A stretch of DNA of 55,947 nt, taken from positions 1 to 55,947 of the forward strand of contig SVBJ01000012.1 in assembly GCA_015058955.1 (NCBI GenBank), in the 5' to 3' direction. Origin of the DNA: Erysipelotrichaceae bacterium. Its GTDB lineage: Bacteria; Bacillota_I; Bacilli_A; Erysipelotrichales; Erysipelotrichaceae. Of this stretch, positions 48,860 through 55,947 are shown piece by piece; the stretch's first letter is position 1; the number at the start of each line of letters is the position of its first letter. The translations under genes were made by a program, and so were the position numbers. The notes below the pieces were generated by a model. It had not been told where the DNA came from. It ran no database searches and saw only the letters and a program-made list of their open reading frames with translations.

Positions 48860-50329
48860 TTACCAGCCCGGACGTCCGCCTCCGGGATTGCCTCCCTGAT
48901 TGCCCCAGCCACCTGGCTGACCGCCCGGTCCCATTCCGCCACCACCAAACTGGTTGGTCAGCTGGGTTATCTGAGTTCCGTTTACGATGACTGTACCGCC
49001 ATTGAGCTGTCCCTGACCGTCATAGTCAAACGGTGACTGAGCAGAGATGACGATATAACCGCCATTGATGATCAGATTGCCGTTGGAATCAAGGGCATCG
49101 GTATCGCCCTGACCCATGTTTACGGTCAGTTCACCATCATTAATTGTAATGGTTGGAGTAATTCCGTTTACTTTCTGAGCGGCGTTTATGCCGTCGTCAG
49201 AAGCATTAACAGTGATGTCGCCGCCGTTAATAGTTACCACTGTAGCTTCCAGACCTTCCGCGGAATTGATTACGATTGTTCCGTCATTGATTTCCAGCGT
49301 ATGGTCAGCGTGGATTGCATCATCACCGGCCTTGATGGAGATTTCACCGCCGTTGATCACGATCACATTATCACTGTGCAGACCGTCTTCGGTAACGGTA
49401 AGAGTGATGACACCGCTGTCAATGATGATTGCCTGTGTTGACTGAATGCCCTTATCGCCAGCTTGAACGGTAATGGTTGAACTGTTTACATAGATGAAAC
49501 CTTTTGTATTGTCTTCGTCATTATCGGCCTTGATGCCATCTGTGCCTGCTTTGGCAGTAACTGTGGCATTTACCAGCTTGAGTGCATCGTTTACATTGAC
49601 GGCTGTCTTGACAGCTGTGACCTTGACGGTTGCCCCGGCAAGGGTCAGTTCATCCTTGCAGACGATACCGTGCTTGTAATTGCCGTTGACGATCAGAGTA
49701 CCGGTTCCGTTAATGGTCAGGTCATCCTTGCTGAAGATGGCACCGTCAACCTCTGATTCATCATAGCTTACACTGTAGGAAGAACCGTCAGAGATGGTAT
49801 TGACTGTATTGTCTGCCAGAGTAATGAAGACCTTGTCAGCCTGTCCGACCAGGATGGCTGCATTGTCACTGGCTGTAAGTGTCAGGTTATTGAGGATAAG
49901 CTGAACCTTAGAGTCACTGTCAGCCTCAATAAGCACGGTTCCGTTTCCGTCGCCTGAGAGTACATAAGTACCGGCAGAGGTGATTTTTACCGTGTTTTCC
50001 GTAACGGTAATGCCGTTTCCGGAAGTGTTGACGGCATTTCCGGAGAAAGTAACTGTTCCGGTAATCTCATCATAGCTGGCTGATAAGTCACGCTTGCTGA
50101 CTGATGTATCATACTCAACACCGTTGAAGGTGAAAGTATCTCTAAGACTTGAATTTTCGACAGCTGAGACAGTGGCATCGACGTTTTCAACCGGTGTAAC
50201 TGTTTCGACTGTTTCTGTCTGCTGCTCTGTTGGTGTTTCGTTATTGATTTCCGTATCGTTATTCTGCTGTTTTGCCCCACATCCTGTTAACAGGAGGGCG
50301 GCCAGCAGTATTGTCAGTGCTTTTTTCAT
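48860..50329 (-). CDS. Secreted Cthe_2159/DUF4353-type beta-helix lipoprotein
   Basis: The 489-residue protein has a lipoprotein signal (LLTGC, C17), an acidic Thr/Glu linker, and a repetitive region (about 85-455) of short strands with G-D-G/DDAIHAD/DDGIN turns typical of parallel beta-helix proteins of the carbohydrate-binding DUF4353 (Cthe_2159) family, where Asp-rich turns bind Ca2+. The last 30 residues are almost only Gly, Pro, Gln and Trp. It is attached to the outer membrane face and may bind polysaccharide. The start at 50329 follows the DUF4956 stop by 1 nt; GGAGG lies 12 nt upstream, and an in-frame GTG at 50338 is possible. Confidence 0.85.
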   Translation of the reverse strand: MKKALTILLAALLLTGCGAKQQNNDTEINNETPTEQQTETVETVTPVENVDATVSAVENSSLRDTFTFNGVEYDTSVSKRDLSASYDEITGTVTFSGNAVNTSGNGITVTENTVKITSAGTYVLSGDGNGTVLIEADSDSKVQLILNNLTLTASDNAAILVGQADKVFITLADNTVNTISDGSSYSVSYDESEVDGAIFSKDDLTINGTGTLIVNGNYKHGIVCKDELTLAGATVKVTAVKTAVNVNDALKLVNATVTAKAGTDGIKADNDEDNTKGFIYVNSSTITVQAGDKGIQSTQAIIIDSGVITLTVTEDGLHSDNVIVINGGEISIKAGDDAIHADHTLEINDGTIVINSAEGLEATVVTINGGDITVNASDDGINAAQKVNGITPTITINDGELTVNMGQGDTDALDSNGNLIINGGYIVISAQSPFDYDGQGQLNGGTVIVNGTQITQLTNQFGGGGMGPGGQPGGWGNQGGNPGGGRPGW

Positions 50330-50330
50330 A

Positions 50331-50999
50331 TTACTCACTCACCTCCGGGAATACTCCCAAACTGATTTCCAGATTGCTGTTTCTGATGCGTAATTCATTA
50401 ATGAAATTCTGGATCTCTTTTCTGTCCTTTAATACTATATCATAGGTAAGCTTGTACAGGCTTCCCATATTTGTAGTTCTTACCGTCAGCAGTTCGCTGC
50501 TTACGGTATATCTGTCCATCAGATCGCTGAATTCTTCAGTGTAATTCATGCCTTCAGGGCAGGTGATCTTTAACTCCTGATGTCTCTGTCCTAACTGTCC
50601 TTCCAGTTTGTGGAATACAGCCATGATGACACATACCAGTAAAGTAAACAGGGTGGCAAAGCCAATGTATCCGATGGAAGTTGCCAGACCGATGGTTACT
50701 GCCACAAAGATCAGCAGGATGTCTTCGGCCTTGTACTGCATGCTTCTGAATCTTACCAGTCCGAAGGCTCCGGCTACCGCAATACCGGTACCGACATTGC
50801 CATTGACCATCATGATGACTGTCTGAGCCACTACCGGCATCAGGATCAGGGTCATCTGATAACTTGGATTGCTCTTGTTAAGACGTCCCTGTAACAGTGC
50901 CAGCAGGGTTCCTAAAACGACTGATGCAGCTGTACAGATGAGGAATACCTCAAGTGTGATTGTTGATGAATATATTGATGTGAATAACTGTTCAAACAT
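50331..50999 (-). CDS. DUF4956 family membrane protein
   Basis: The 222-residue protein has about four membrane helices (about 15-35, 48-63, 68-85, 93-130) with the family motif GAFGLVRFRSMQYKAEDI between them, then a soluble C-terminal domain of about 90 residues with alternating strands (ACT-like in appearance). DUF4956 genes are usually found with VTC polyphosphate polymerases; function unknown. AAAGGGG lies 7 nt before the ATG. Its first 88 nt overlap the end of the VTC gene in another frame. Confidence 0.85.
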   Translation of the reverse strand: MFEQLFTSIYSSTITLEVFLICTAASVVLGTLLALLQGRLNKSNPSYQMTLILMPVVAQTVIMMVNGNVGTGIAVAGAFGLVRFRSMQYKAEDILLIFVAVTIGLATSIGYIGFATLFTLLVCVIMAVFHKLEGQLGQRHQELKITCPEGMNYTEEFSDLMDRYTVSSELLTVRTTNMGSLYKLTYDIVLKDRKEIQNFINELRIRNSNLEISLGVFPEVSE

Positions 51000-51697
51000 G
51001 TTTTTACCCCTTTCATAATCTTTTTCGTATAAATCTGACCGTATTTGGAGAAGTTCCCCGGATGGATGCCCAGCTCATTGAGCCGTCTAGCCAGCCAGAG
51101 TTCCATGGAATTAAGGCATTTGATTTCCATGATGATGGTATCATCTTCGGTAAGCTTTTCCTCAGGTTCATCATTTTTCAGTAACAGGTTCTTCAGTGAA
51201 TATCTGATGTCATAGTCAAATGTGATTCTTACAGAAGGATCCCGTGTGCTTACGAAGCAGTCTCTCTGATAGCTGATCAGCACTCTTGGCTTTAGATCCT
51301 CATTTTTCGCAAACAGATAATCTATTTCCTTCATTATCTGACTGTTGCATTCATTGTGCTGAAACAGCAGATAGTTAATGGCATCACGGTAACTGAGGCC
51401 CTGTCTTCTTTTGTAGGTGACTCCCAGATACTTTTTCTTCAGTTCCAGGAATACTTCAGAGTTGTCGTCACGTAATCCATAGCTTCTTAATCTGAGCTTT
51501 TCGCGGTATCCGTTGCCGTCAAGCGAACCTCTGACCAGCTGATAGTCATCAGTGTCAAAGTAGATGCTTGAAATATTGCTGTGTGGAAACAGATCAGGCT
51601 GAATTCTGTCCTGGATCCTGTCCATCAGATTTTCATACTGCTGTCTTGTCAGAATGTACTTGGACTCAACTCTTTCAAAGATTGACTGATAATCCAT
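50912..51697 (-). CDS. VTC-domain polyphosphate polymerase-like protein
   Basis: The 261-residue protein has the VTC tunnel-fold motifs: ERVESKYIL at the N terminus, GYREKLRLRSYG, FLELKKKYLGVTYKRRQ, ISYQRDCF, VRITFDYDIR and IIMEIKCLNSME, which place basic residues and a metal-binding Glu inside the tunnel. The yeast homologue Vtc4 polymerises phosphate from ATP. Here there is no SPX domain. AAAGGAGG lies 8 nt upstream. The last 30 codons read into the DUF4956 gene, so the C-terminal LNSYSHQYIHQQS tail is not family sequence. Confidence 0.87.
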   Translation of the reverse strand: MDYQSIFERVESKYILTRQQYENLMDRIQDRIQPDLFPHSNISSIYFDTDDYQLVRGSLDGNGYREKLRLRSYGLRDDNSEVFLELKKKYLGVTYKRRQGLSYRDAINYLLFQHNECNSQIMKEIDYLFAKNEDLKPRVLISYQRDCFVSTRDPSVRITFDYDIRYSLKNLLLKNDEPEEKLTEDDTIIMEIKCLNSMELWLARRLNELGIHPGNFSKYGQIYTKKIMKGVKTCLNSYSHQYIHQQSHLRYSSSVQLHQSF

Positions 51698-51722
51698 AAC
51701 GGCTACCTCCTTTACGACTTCA

Positions 51723-51728
51723 ATTATA
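51723..51728 (-). promoter_or_regulatory. -10 box of the VTC operon
   Basis: TATAAT on the minus strand, 26 nt before the start codon. The expected -35 position (51746-51751, ATTCAA) is poor, which fits an activator-dependent promoter. Confidence 0.6.
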
Positions 51729-51748
51729 GGAAGCGAAAATAGAGATTG

Positions 51749-51786
51749 AATGAACCGGATGTGAAGAAAAATAAATTCTGTGTGAA
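51749..51786 (-). promoter_or_regulatory. Pho-box-like direct repeats upstream of the VTC operon
   Basis: On the minus strand TTCACA, TTTATT, TTCACA and TTCATT recur at 11-, 10- and 11-nt intervals, ending at the -35 position. PhoP of Bacillus binds four TTAACA-like repeats at about 11-bp spacing just upstream of or over the -35. The link to phosphate control is an inference. Confidence 0.4.
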
Positions 51787-51797
51787 GATTTGGTGTA

Positions 51798-51826
51798 TTG
51801 AGTTTTTTGTCATCAGACTGTATAAT
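51798..51826 (+). promoter_or_regulatory. Promoter of the GNAT gene
   Basis: TTGAGT, 17-nt spacer, TATAAT, 21 nt before the start codon. It is divergent from the VTC promoter, 12 nt from the repeats. Confidence 0.75.
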
Positions 51827-51847
51827 CTTTATTTGTGAGGGTTGGAC

Positions 51848-52315
51848 ATGGTCACTTTGAAATTAGCTAAACCTGAAAATGCCAAAGAACTCGGGAATCT
51901 GTTACACGAGTGCTTTGTTGAGTACCATGGCTGTGAAGTCCCGGGCTTTTCTCCGGAAGACTGCAGAGCTTATTTTTCCAACCGCAGATGCAGCGATACT
52001 GTTACCGGAATCTATGATGGCCACATCATCGGATTCTGTACTTTCGGCAAGGCAGAAGATGAGTACTTCAGAGATGCCGGAAGCATAGAGTACATCATGG
52101 TAAAGATGGAATACCAGAGACTGGGAGACGGCAGACGCATTCTCCATGAAGCAGTCAGACAGCTGCGCCGCCAGGAATACAGCCGGGCAATGTGCTGGAT
52201 CGACCGGGAAAATGAAGATGCCATATCATTTTTCAAGGCTCTTGGCTTCATCTTCACCGGAGAGGAAAAGGAAAAAGGGGAATTGACCCTGCAGAAATAT
52301 TTCAGAACGATATAA
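51848..52315 (+). CDS. GNAT family N-acetyltransferase
   Basis: The 155-residue protein has the GNAT core with IEYIMVKMEYQRLGDGRRILHEAV, which contains the acetyl-CoA loop (QRLGDGR, family Q/RxxGxG/A), and NEDAISFFKALGF near the end. The acceptor is unknown. A GAGGG site 7 nt upstream supports ATG 51848 rather than the TTG at 51842. Monocistronic, with its own promoter and terminator. Confidence 0.87.
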   Translation: MVTLKLAKPENAKELGNLLHECFVEYHGCEVPGFSPEDCRAYFSNRRCSDTVTGIYDGHIIGFCTFGKAEDEYFRDAGSIEYIMVKMEYQRLGDGRRILHEAVRQLRRQEYSRAMCWIDRENEDAISFFKALGFIFTGEEKEKGELTLQKYFRTI

Positions 52316-52333
52316 AGGCTGTAATGGCCTTTT
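52314..52333 (+). terminator. Terminator of the GNAT gene
   Basis: AAGGCT/GGCCTT (one G-U pair) with a GTAAT loop and a short T-run; it overlaps the end of the coding region. Confidence 0.65.
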
Positions 52334-52338
52334 CACTT

Positions 52339-52364
52339 GTTATGATTTGACAATGAATCATAAC
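52339..52364. promoter_or_regulatory. Perfect inverted repeat over the -35 box
   Basis: GTTATGATT-N8-AATCATAAC, a 9-bp perfect inverted repeat centred on the TTGACA of the CNNM promoter. It looks like an operator for a dimeric repressor. It does not match Fur, PerR, Zur or MntR consensus sequences that I know. Confidence 0.55.
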
Positions 52365-52376
52365 AGGCCTTATTAT
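52347..52376 (+). promoter_or_regulatory. Promoter of the CNNM/CorC gene
   Basis: Consensus TTGACA, an 18-nt spacer and TATTAT, 34 nt before the start codon. Confidence 0.7.
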
Positions 52377-52409
52377 ATATACATTGAAAAAGGGAGTTGA
52401 TGTTTCAAT

Positions 52410-53783
52410 ATGGATCCGCTTTCGTGGACTTTGACTAATGCAGATGTGACCCTGCCGGAAAACGGTGTAATGGGTTATGTAATTCTTTTGATCGGACTTA
52501 TTGCCGTTAATGCGTATTTTGCAGCCAGTGAGCTGGCAATCGTTTCGCTTAATGACGCCAAACTGGAAAAGATGGCTCAGGAAGGAAACAGAAAGGCCAA
52601 GATACTGTATGCCATGACAACTCAGCCGACGACTTTTCTGTCAACAATTCAGATCGGTGTAACACTGTCAGGATTCCTGTCAAGTGCCGTTGCCGCTGAT
52701 ACCTTCGCTGACTACATTGTTTATTTATTCAGAAACTTATCTGTTGATTTATCAATAGTTAGAATAATATCCATCTTTGTCATTACCTTACTGCTGTCAT
52801 TCGTGACACTTGTTTTTGGTGAACTTCTGCCAAAGAGAGTTGCGATCAGGGATCCGGAAAAAGTAGCATTCGCTGTCTGCGGTTCACTTAAGTTTTTCTA
52901 TTCAATATTCAAGCCGCTGGTATGGCTGGTATCCAAGACAGTCAATGCTGTAGCCAATGCTCTCGGTGTCAAGGAAACCGACAACCAGTCTGAATATACT
53001 GAAGAAGAGATAAGGATCCTGGTTGATGCCGGCAATGAGAAGGGTCTCATTGAAACCGAGCGGAAGGAAATGATCAATAACGTCTTTGAATTCAATGACC
53101 GTACCGTCGGTGAGATCATGACCCACAGAACTGACATGGAGGCCCTGGAACTGACTGAAAACCTCAATGAGGTATTCAAGCGGTTTAATGATTCAGGTCA
53201 TTCCCGTATTCCCGTATATGATGAAAACATCGATGACATTGTCGGCATGCTCTATGTCAAGGACCTGCTGGAACTGTTTGTCGATGAAAAGAAGAGAGAG
53301 AAGTTCACGATCCGGAATTACATGCGCGAACCGTTGTTCGTCTATGAAAACATGAAGTGCGATGATCTGTTTGATGAATTCCAGAAAACCAAGGTTCAGG
53401 TAGCCATCGTTCTTGATGAATATGGCGGAACCTATGGCATCGTTTCCATGGAAGATTTGCTGGAATCAATCGTCGGTGACATTCAGGACGAATTTGACGA
53501 TGAGGAACAGGAGTTCCAGGAACTGACTGAAAACCACTTCATCGTTGACGGTGCGGCCATCATTGATGATGTCAGCAAGCTCATTGGTGTTGAACTTGAT
53601 GACAGCATGAATGACACCATCGGCGGACTGGTCATGGACAAGCTGGGTTATGTTCCGGAAGAGGATGAGCATCCAAGCGTGACCATTGGAAACGCCGTGT
53701 TCACCATCAAGTCCATGGATGAAAGGTCCATTGACAAGATCGACGTGGTCATCAATCCGGTAGAAAAGGAAGAAGAGAAGTAA
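52410..53783 (+). CDS. CNNM/CorC-type transporter (DUF21, CBS pair, CorC domain)
   Basis: The 457-residue protein has a DUF21 membrane domain of four hydrophobic segments (about 18-190) with AYFAASELAIVSLNDAKLEKM and the LVFGELLPKR motif, two CBS domains (about 220-340; VGEIMTHRTDMEAL and VAIVLDEYGGTYGIVSMEDLLE) and a C-terminal CorC/HlyC domain. Bacterial relatives export Mg2+ (CNNM) or are tied to Mg2+/Co2+ resistance. The only ribosome site (GGGAG) lies 11-12 nt upstream, a long but usable spacing. Monocistronic. Confidence 0.92.
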   Translation: MDPLSWTLTNADVTLPENGVMGYVILLIGLIAVNAYFAASELAIVSLNDAKLEKMAQEGNRKAKILYAMTTQPTTFLSTIQIGVTLSGFLSSAVAADTFADYIVYLFRNLSVDLSIVRIISIFVITLLLSFVTLVFGELLPKRVAIRDPEKVAFAVCGSLKFFYSIFKPLVWLVSKTVNAVANALGVKETDNQSEYTEEEIRILVDAGNEKGLIETERKEMINNVFEFNDRTVGEIMTHRTDMEALELTENLNEVFKRFNDSGHSRIPVYDENIDDIVGMLYVKDLLELFVDEKKREKFTIRNYMREPLFVYENMKCDDLFDEFQKTKVQVAIVLDEYGGTYGIVSMEDLLESIVGDIQDEFDDEEQEFQELTENHFIVDGAAIIDDVSKLIGVELDDSMNDTIGGLVMDKLGYVPEEDEHPSVTIGNAVFTIKSMDERSIDKIDVVINPVEKEEEK

Positions 53784-53799
53784 AATTCTCTTTTTTTTT
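53773..53799 (+). terminator. Terminator of the CNNM/CorC gene
   Basis: AAGAGAA/TTCTCTT with a 6-nt loop, followed by a run of nine T that overlaps the stem. Confidence 0.8.
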
Positions 53800-53905
53800 C
53801 GCTTTTGCCGTCTTAAAGAATATATATAATACAGCCTGAAAACGCTGAATAAACAGTGGAAAAATTCATATTTTTTTTGTTGCAAACTCCCGGCAAATGT
53901 GGTTT

Positions 53906-54010
53906 TATAATACTAGTAACTTTGAAGACGGTACTGTGATGCCGACAAGTTCGATGACATTTTTAAAACGAAATGTAACAGGGTCTTGTCGTGCACAAGA
54001 CCCTTTTTTC
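53906..54010 (+). promoter_or_regulatory. PyrR-dependent transcription attenuator
   Basis: A TATAAT at 53906-53911 starts a leader with a PyrR-binding hairpin (stem CGGTA/TGCCG, loop CTGTGA fitting CNGNGA) at 53929-53944. GACAAG (53944-53949) can pair with CTTGTC (53985-53990) as antiterminator, and GGGTCTTGT/ACAAGACCC plus six T (53981-54009) is the terminator. PyrR bound to UMP would hold the first hairpin and allow termination. A palindromic ACATTT/AAATGT stem (53957-53975) lies between. Confidence 0.82.
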
Positions 54011-54020
54011 CGGAGGATGT

Positions 54021-54557
54021 ATGGAGTTTAAAGCCAGGATCATGAGTAAGGAAGATGTTGAAAGAACGCTTGTAAGACTTGCTCATCAGATTATTGAAAA
54101 AAACAAAGGCACCGAAAACCTCTGTTTTGTCGGCATTAAGACAAGAGGAGTTCCGCTGGCTGAAAGACTGGCTGAAAACATCTTTGCCATTGAAGGCAGT
54201 CGTATTCCTGTCGGAACACTGGACATTACACTGTACCGCGATGACTTATCCAAGATAAACATTGATCCTGTCATTAATCAGACCAATATTTCTTTTCCGA
54301 TTGAGGGAAAGACGGTTGTTCTGGTTGATGACGTTATTTTTACCGGCCGCACGGTAAGAGCGGCACTGGATGCCCTGGTGGAAGTAGGAAGGGCAGCCAA
54401 AATACAGCTTTGTGTTCTGATTGACAGAGGACATACGGAACTGCCGATCAAGGCCAATTACGTAGGCAAGAACATCCCGACATCAACTGATGAAGTGGTT
54501 TCCGTCAGACTGGAGGAAACCGACGGTGTAACGGATGTCTGCATAAATCAAATTTAA
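54021..54557 (+). CDS. pyrR: Bifunctional pyr operon regulator / uracil phosphoribosyltransferase PyrR
   Basis: The 178-residue PRTase-fold protein has the PRPP motif [17 protein letters not shown] and [10 protein letters not shown], and an N-terminal [23 protein letters not shown] start typical of PyrR. It binds pyr leader RNA and also makes UMP from uracil. The preceding leader is its own target. CGGAGG lies 6 nt before the ATG at 54021; the frame above it is terminator sequence. Confidence 0.96.
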   Translation: MEFKARIMSKEDVERTLVRLAHQIIEKNKGTENLCFVGIKTRGVPLAERLAENIFAIEGSRIPVGTLDITLYRDDLSKINIDPVINQTNISFPIEGKTVVLVDDVIFTGRTVRAALDALVEVGRAAKIQLCVLIDRGHTELPIKANYVGKNIPTSTDEVVSVRLEETDGVTDVCINQI

Positions 54558-54573
54558 AAGGGGGAAGAGATTT

Positions 54574-55947
54574 ATGACTTCAAAGAAAGACTCTTACGGC
54601 TATCTGCCAGAAGAAAAACCTGAATTAGGGAAATTGCTGATTTACGCTTTACAGCAGGTTATCGTAATGTTCCCGGCAACAATTACAGTTGCCCTGATCA
54701 CCGGTTTCCAGGTATCAACAACCATCTTTGCTTCAGGTCTGGCCACATTATGTTTCATCCTGATCACAGGCAAGAGAATTCCATTATACTATGGATCAAG
54801 CTTTGCCTATCTGGCAGCTGTCAGTGCCATGGCCATGGCTGAAGGAACAGCTGATCAGATCGCTCAGTGGAATGCAACAGGCATCCTGCCGGCTGAACTT
54901 ATTTCCAAGGCTCAGTTCGGTATCATCATGAGCGGCTTCGTATCAATCGCTGCCGGTTTACTAGTAAGAAAGTTCGGCAAGGACACCATCGAAAAGATCC
55001 TGCCTGCTTCAATCACCGGTCCGGTTTCCATGATCATCGGCTTAACACTGGCCGGTAACGCTCTGGGCGATGCCGTATCAAAGGACGGTTCATCATTAGG
55101 AACAGCCTGGCTGATCGTTTCATTGGTTACCTTATTATCAACAGTATTCTTCTCAAAGTATCTCAAGGGATTCCTCGGACAGATCCCTCTGCTGTTAGGC
55201 GCTGCCTGCGGCTGTGTTGCTGCTGCACTGTTCTACTTCGGTGGAATCAATCTGTTCAGAACCATTTCTGACGAATCACTGAATTCACTGGCAAGCTTCG
55301 GACCATTTGCCGTCCCGGCATTCACCTTACCTAAGTTCTCACTGAACGCTCTGGTAGGCATCATGCCAATTGCCATTGCTACAATTCCTGAATCAACAGC
55401 TCACATGTATCAGCTGGACATCTATGTAAATGACGTTGCCAAGAAGAAAGGCAAGAAGATGGGATACAGTCTGATCGATCTGCTCGATATCAACCTGATC
55501 GGCGACGGTATCTGCGACATGGTTGCCGGTGTTATCGGCGGTCCTGCCGGAACAAACTACGGTGAAAACATTTCCACAATGGCCATCACCAAGGTCTTCT
55601 CAGTACCGGTATTAATGGCTGCATCAGTAATCGCCATGATAGTTGCCTGCTTCACACCTCTGATCAAGGCTATCTACGGCATTCCTCTGGCAGTTATCGG
55701 CGGTCTGGAAGTATATCTGTTCGGTGCTATCGCAGCACAGGGTATTGCCATCATGATCGACAAGAAGGTAGACATGTTCTCCAGCAAGAACATCGCCGTA
55801 ATCGCTGTAATCATGGTCATCGGCTTAGGCGGACAGTATGCATTCGGCGGTAACATCCCATTCTTCGGCCTGAACATTCCATGCGTTGCCGGCGCTTCAG
55901 TATTCGGCATTCTGTTAAACGCCTTACTGTCAATCGGTGAAAAGAAA
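54574..55947 (+). CDS. Uracil-xanthine permease (UraA/PyrP-like), 3-prime end outside the window
   Basis: 458 codons are visible with no stop before the window edge. The protein is a nucleobase-cation symporter 2 (NAT) carrier with many membrane helices, YYGSSFAYLAAVSAM near 77 and ATIPESTAHMYQLD plus GGPAGTNYGENIS motifs in the centre, where the family has the substrate-binding Glu/Gln and ENxG. It imports uracil with H+ and is co-transcribed with pyrR 16 nt upstream, the classical pyrR-pyrP order. AAGGGGG is the ribosome site. Confidence 0.93.
   Translation, partial: MTSKKDSYGYLPEEKPELGKLLIYALQQVIVMFPATITVALITGFQVSTTIFASGLATLCFILITGKRIPLYYGSSFAYLAAVSAMAMAEGTADQIAQWNATGILPAELISKAQFGIIMSGFVSIAAGLLVRKFGKDTIEKILPASITGPVSMIIGLTLAGNALGDAVSKDGSSLGTAWLIVSLVTLLSTVFFSKYLKGFLGQIPLLLGAACGCVAAALFYFGGINLFRTISDESLNSLASFGPFAVPAFTLPKFSLNALVGIMPIAIATIPESTAHMYQLDIYVNDVAKKKGKKMGYSLIDLLDINLIGDGICDMVAGVIGGPAGTNYGENISTMAITKVFSVPVLMAASVIAMIVACFTPLIKAIYGIPLAVIGGLEVYLFGAIAAQGIAIMIDKKVDMFSSKNIAVIAVIMVIGLGGQYAFGGNIPFFGLNIPCVAGASVFGILLNALLSIGEKK

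Noticed and set aside
50912-50999. Frameshift breaking a single VTC-DUF4956 fusion protein
   Set aside because: DUF4956 has its own ribosome site (AAAGGGG) and ATG at a normal family start, so two genes with an overlap fit better than a broken fusion.

Overview
The window reads as a chromosome segment of a moderate-GC Firmicute. The gene repertoire, the short proteins and the heavy use of CTG/TTA leucine codons look most like the Erysipelotrichaceae. The replication loaders DnaB and DnaI, a T-box threonyl-tRNA synthetase leader, a PyrR attenuator, an FMN riboswitch on ribU, a CIRCE element on htpG and a cre-like site are typical Firmicute hardware. TGA is a normal stop codon here, so this is not a code-4 mollicute. 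I see no prophage, insertion sequence or CRISPR array. The family placement is an inference from gene content; no 16S gene is present.

Layout. 1-4400: an Old Yellow Enzyme/FadH-type reductase behind a Rex-like operator, an AIM24 protein, a GNAT acetyltransferase, a MazG-like pyrophosphohydrolase and a small membrane protein. 4390-6898 (minus): riboflavin ECF component RibU with its FMN riboswitch, then PepV dipeptidase and a small hypothetical. 6998-12100: hypothetical anchored protein, tRNA-Trp, DnaQ-like exonuclease, a divergent pyrophosphatase-like protein, an RlmCD-type rRNA methyltransferase, an orphan PhnD-like lipoprotein and thymidine kinase. 12101-12474 holds a tandemly duplicated small ORF/hairpin unit. 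12475-18447 is a tightly overlapped operon (HAD phosphatase, RecX, YhaM, NAD(P)HX dehydratase, TrhP1/TrhP2 tRNA hydroxylation pair, SpoU methyltransferase). 18560-22844: htpG under CIRCE, a phosphatase, a Gfo/Idh oxidoreductase and a small membrane protein. 22876-28282: LacI regulator divergent from a galactitol-type PTS operon with a class II aldolase, a VOC protein and a triosephosphate-isomerase-like protein. 28350-34111: assorted singletons (YjbQ, RsmF-like, nitroreductase, Cof hydrolase, RadC, a ligand-less ZnuA-like lipoprotein). 34113-45883: polA, a mutM-coaE gene fusion, dnaB, dnaI, pfkA, pyk, M29 peptidase and T-box/thrS. 45895-48816: M18 peptidase, hypothetical, NagA. 48860-51697 (minus): VTC polyphosphate polymerase, DUF4956 membrane protein and a secreted Cthe_2159-type beta-helix lipoprotein. 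51848-55947: GNAT, CNNM/CorC transporter, pyrR with attenuator, and a uracil permease cut by the window edge.

The best candidates for undescribed biology are: (a) the VTC/DUF4956/Cthe_2159 operon, which has four Pho-box-like direct repeats upstream of its promoter; (b) the duplicated small ORF whose start codon sits in a hairpin with compensatory base changes between the copies; (c) the PTS-aldolase-TIM-like operon, whose substrate is not obvious; (d) the in-frame MutM-CoaE fusion; and (e) a ZnuA-like lipoprotein that has lost its metal-binding histidines. All functional statements rest on motif recognition by eye; no database search was run.
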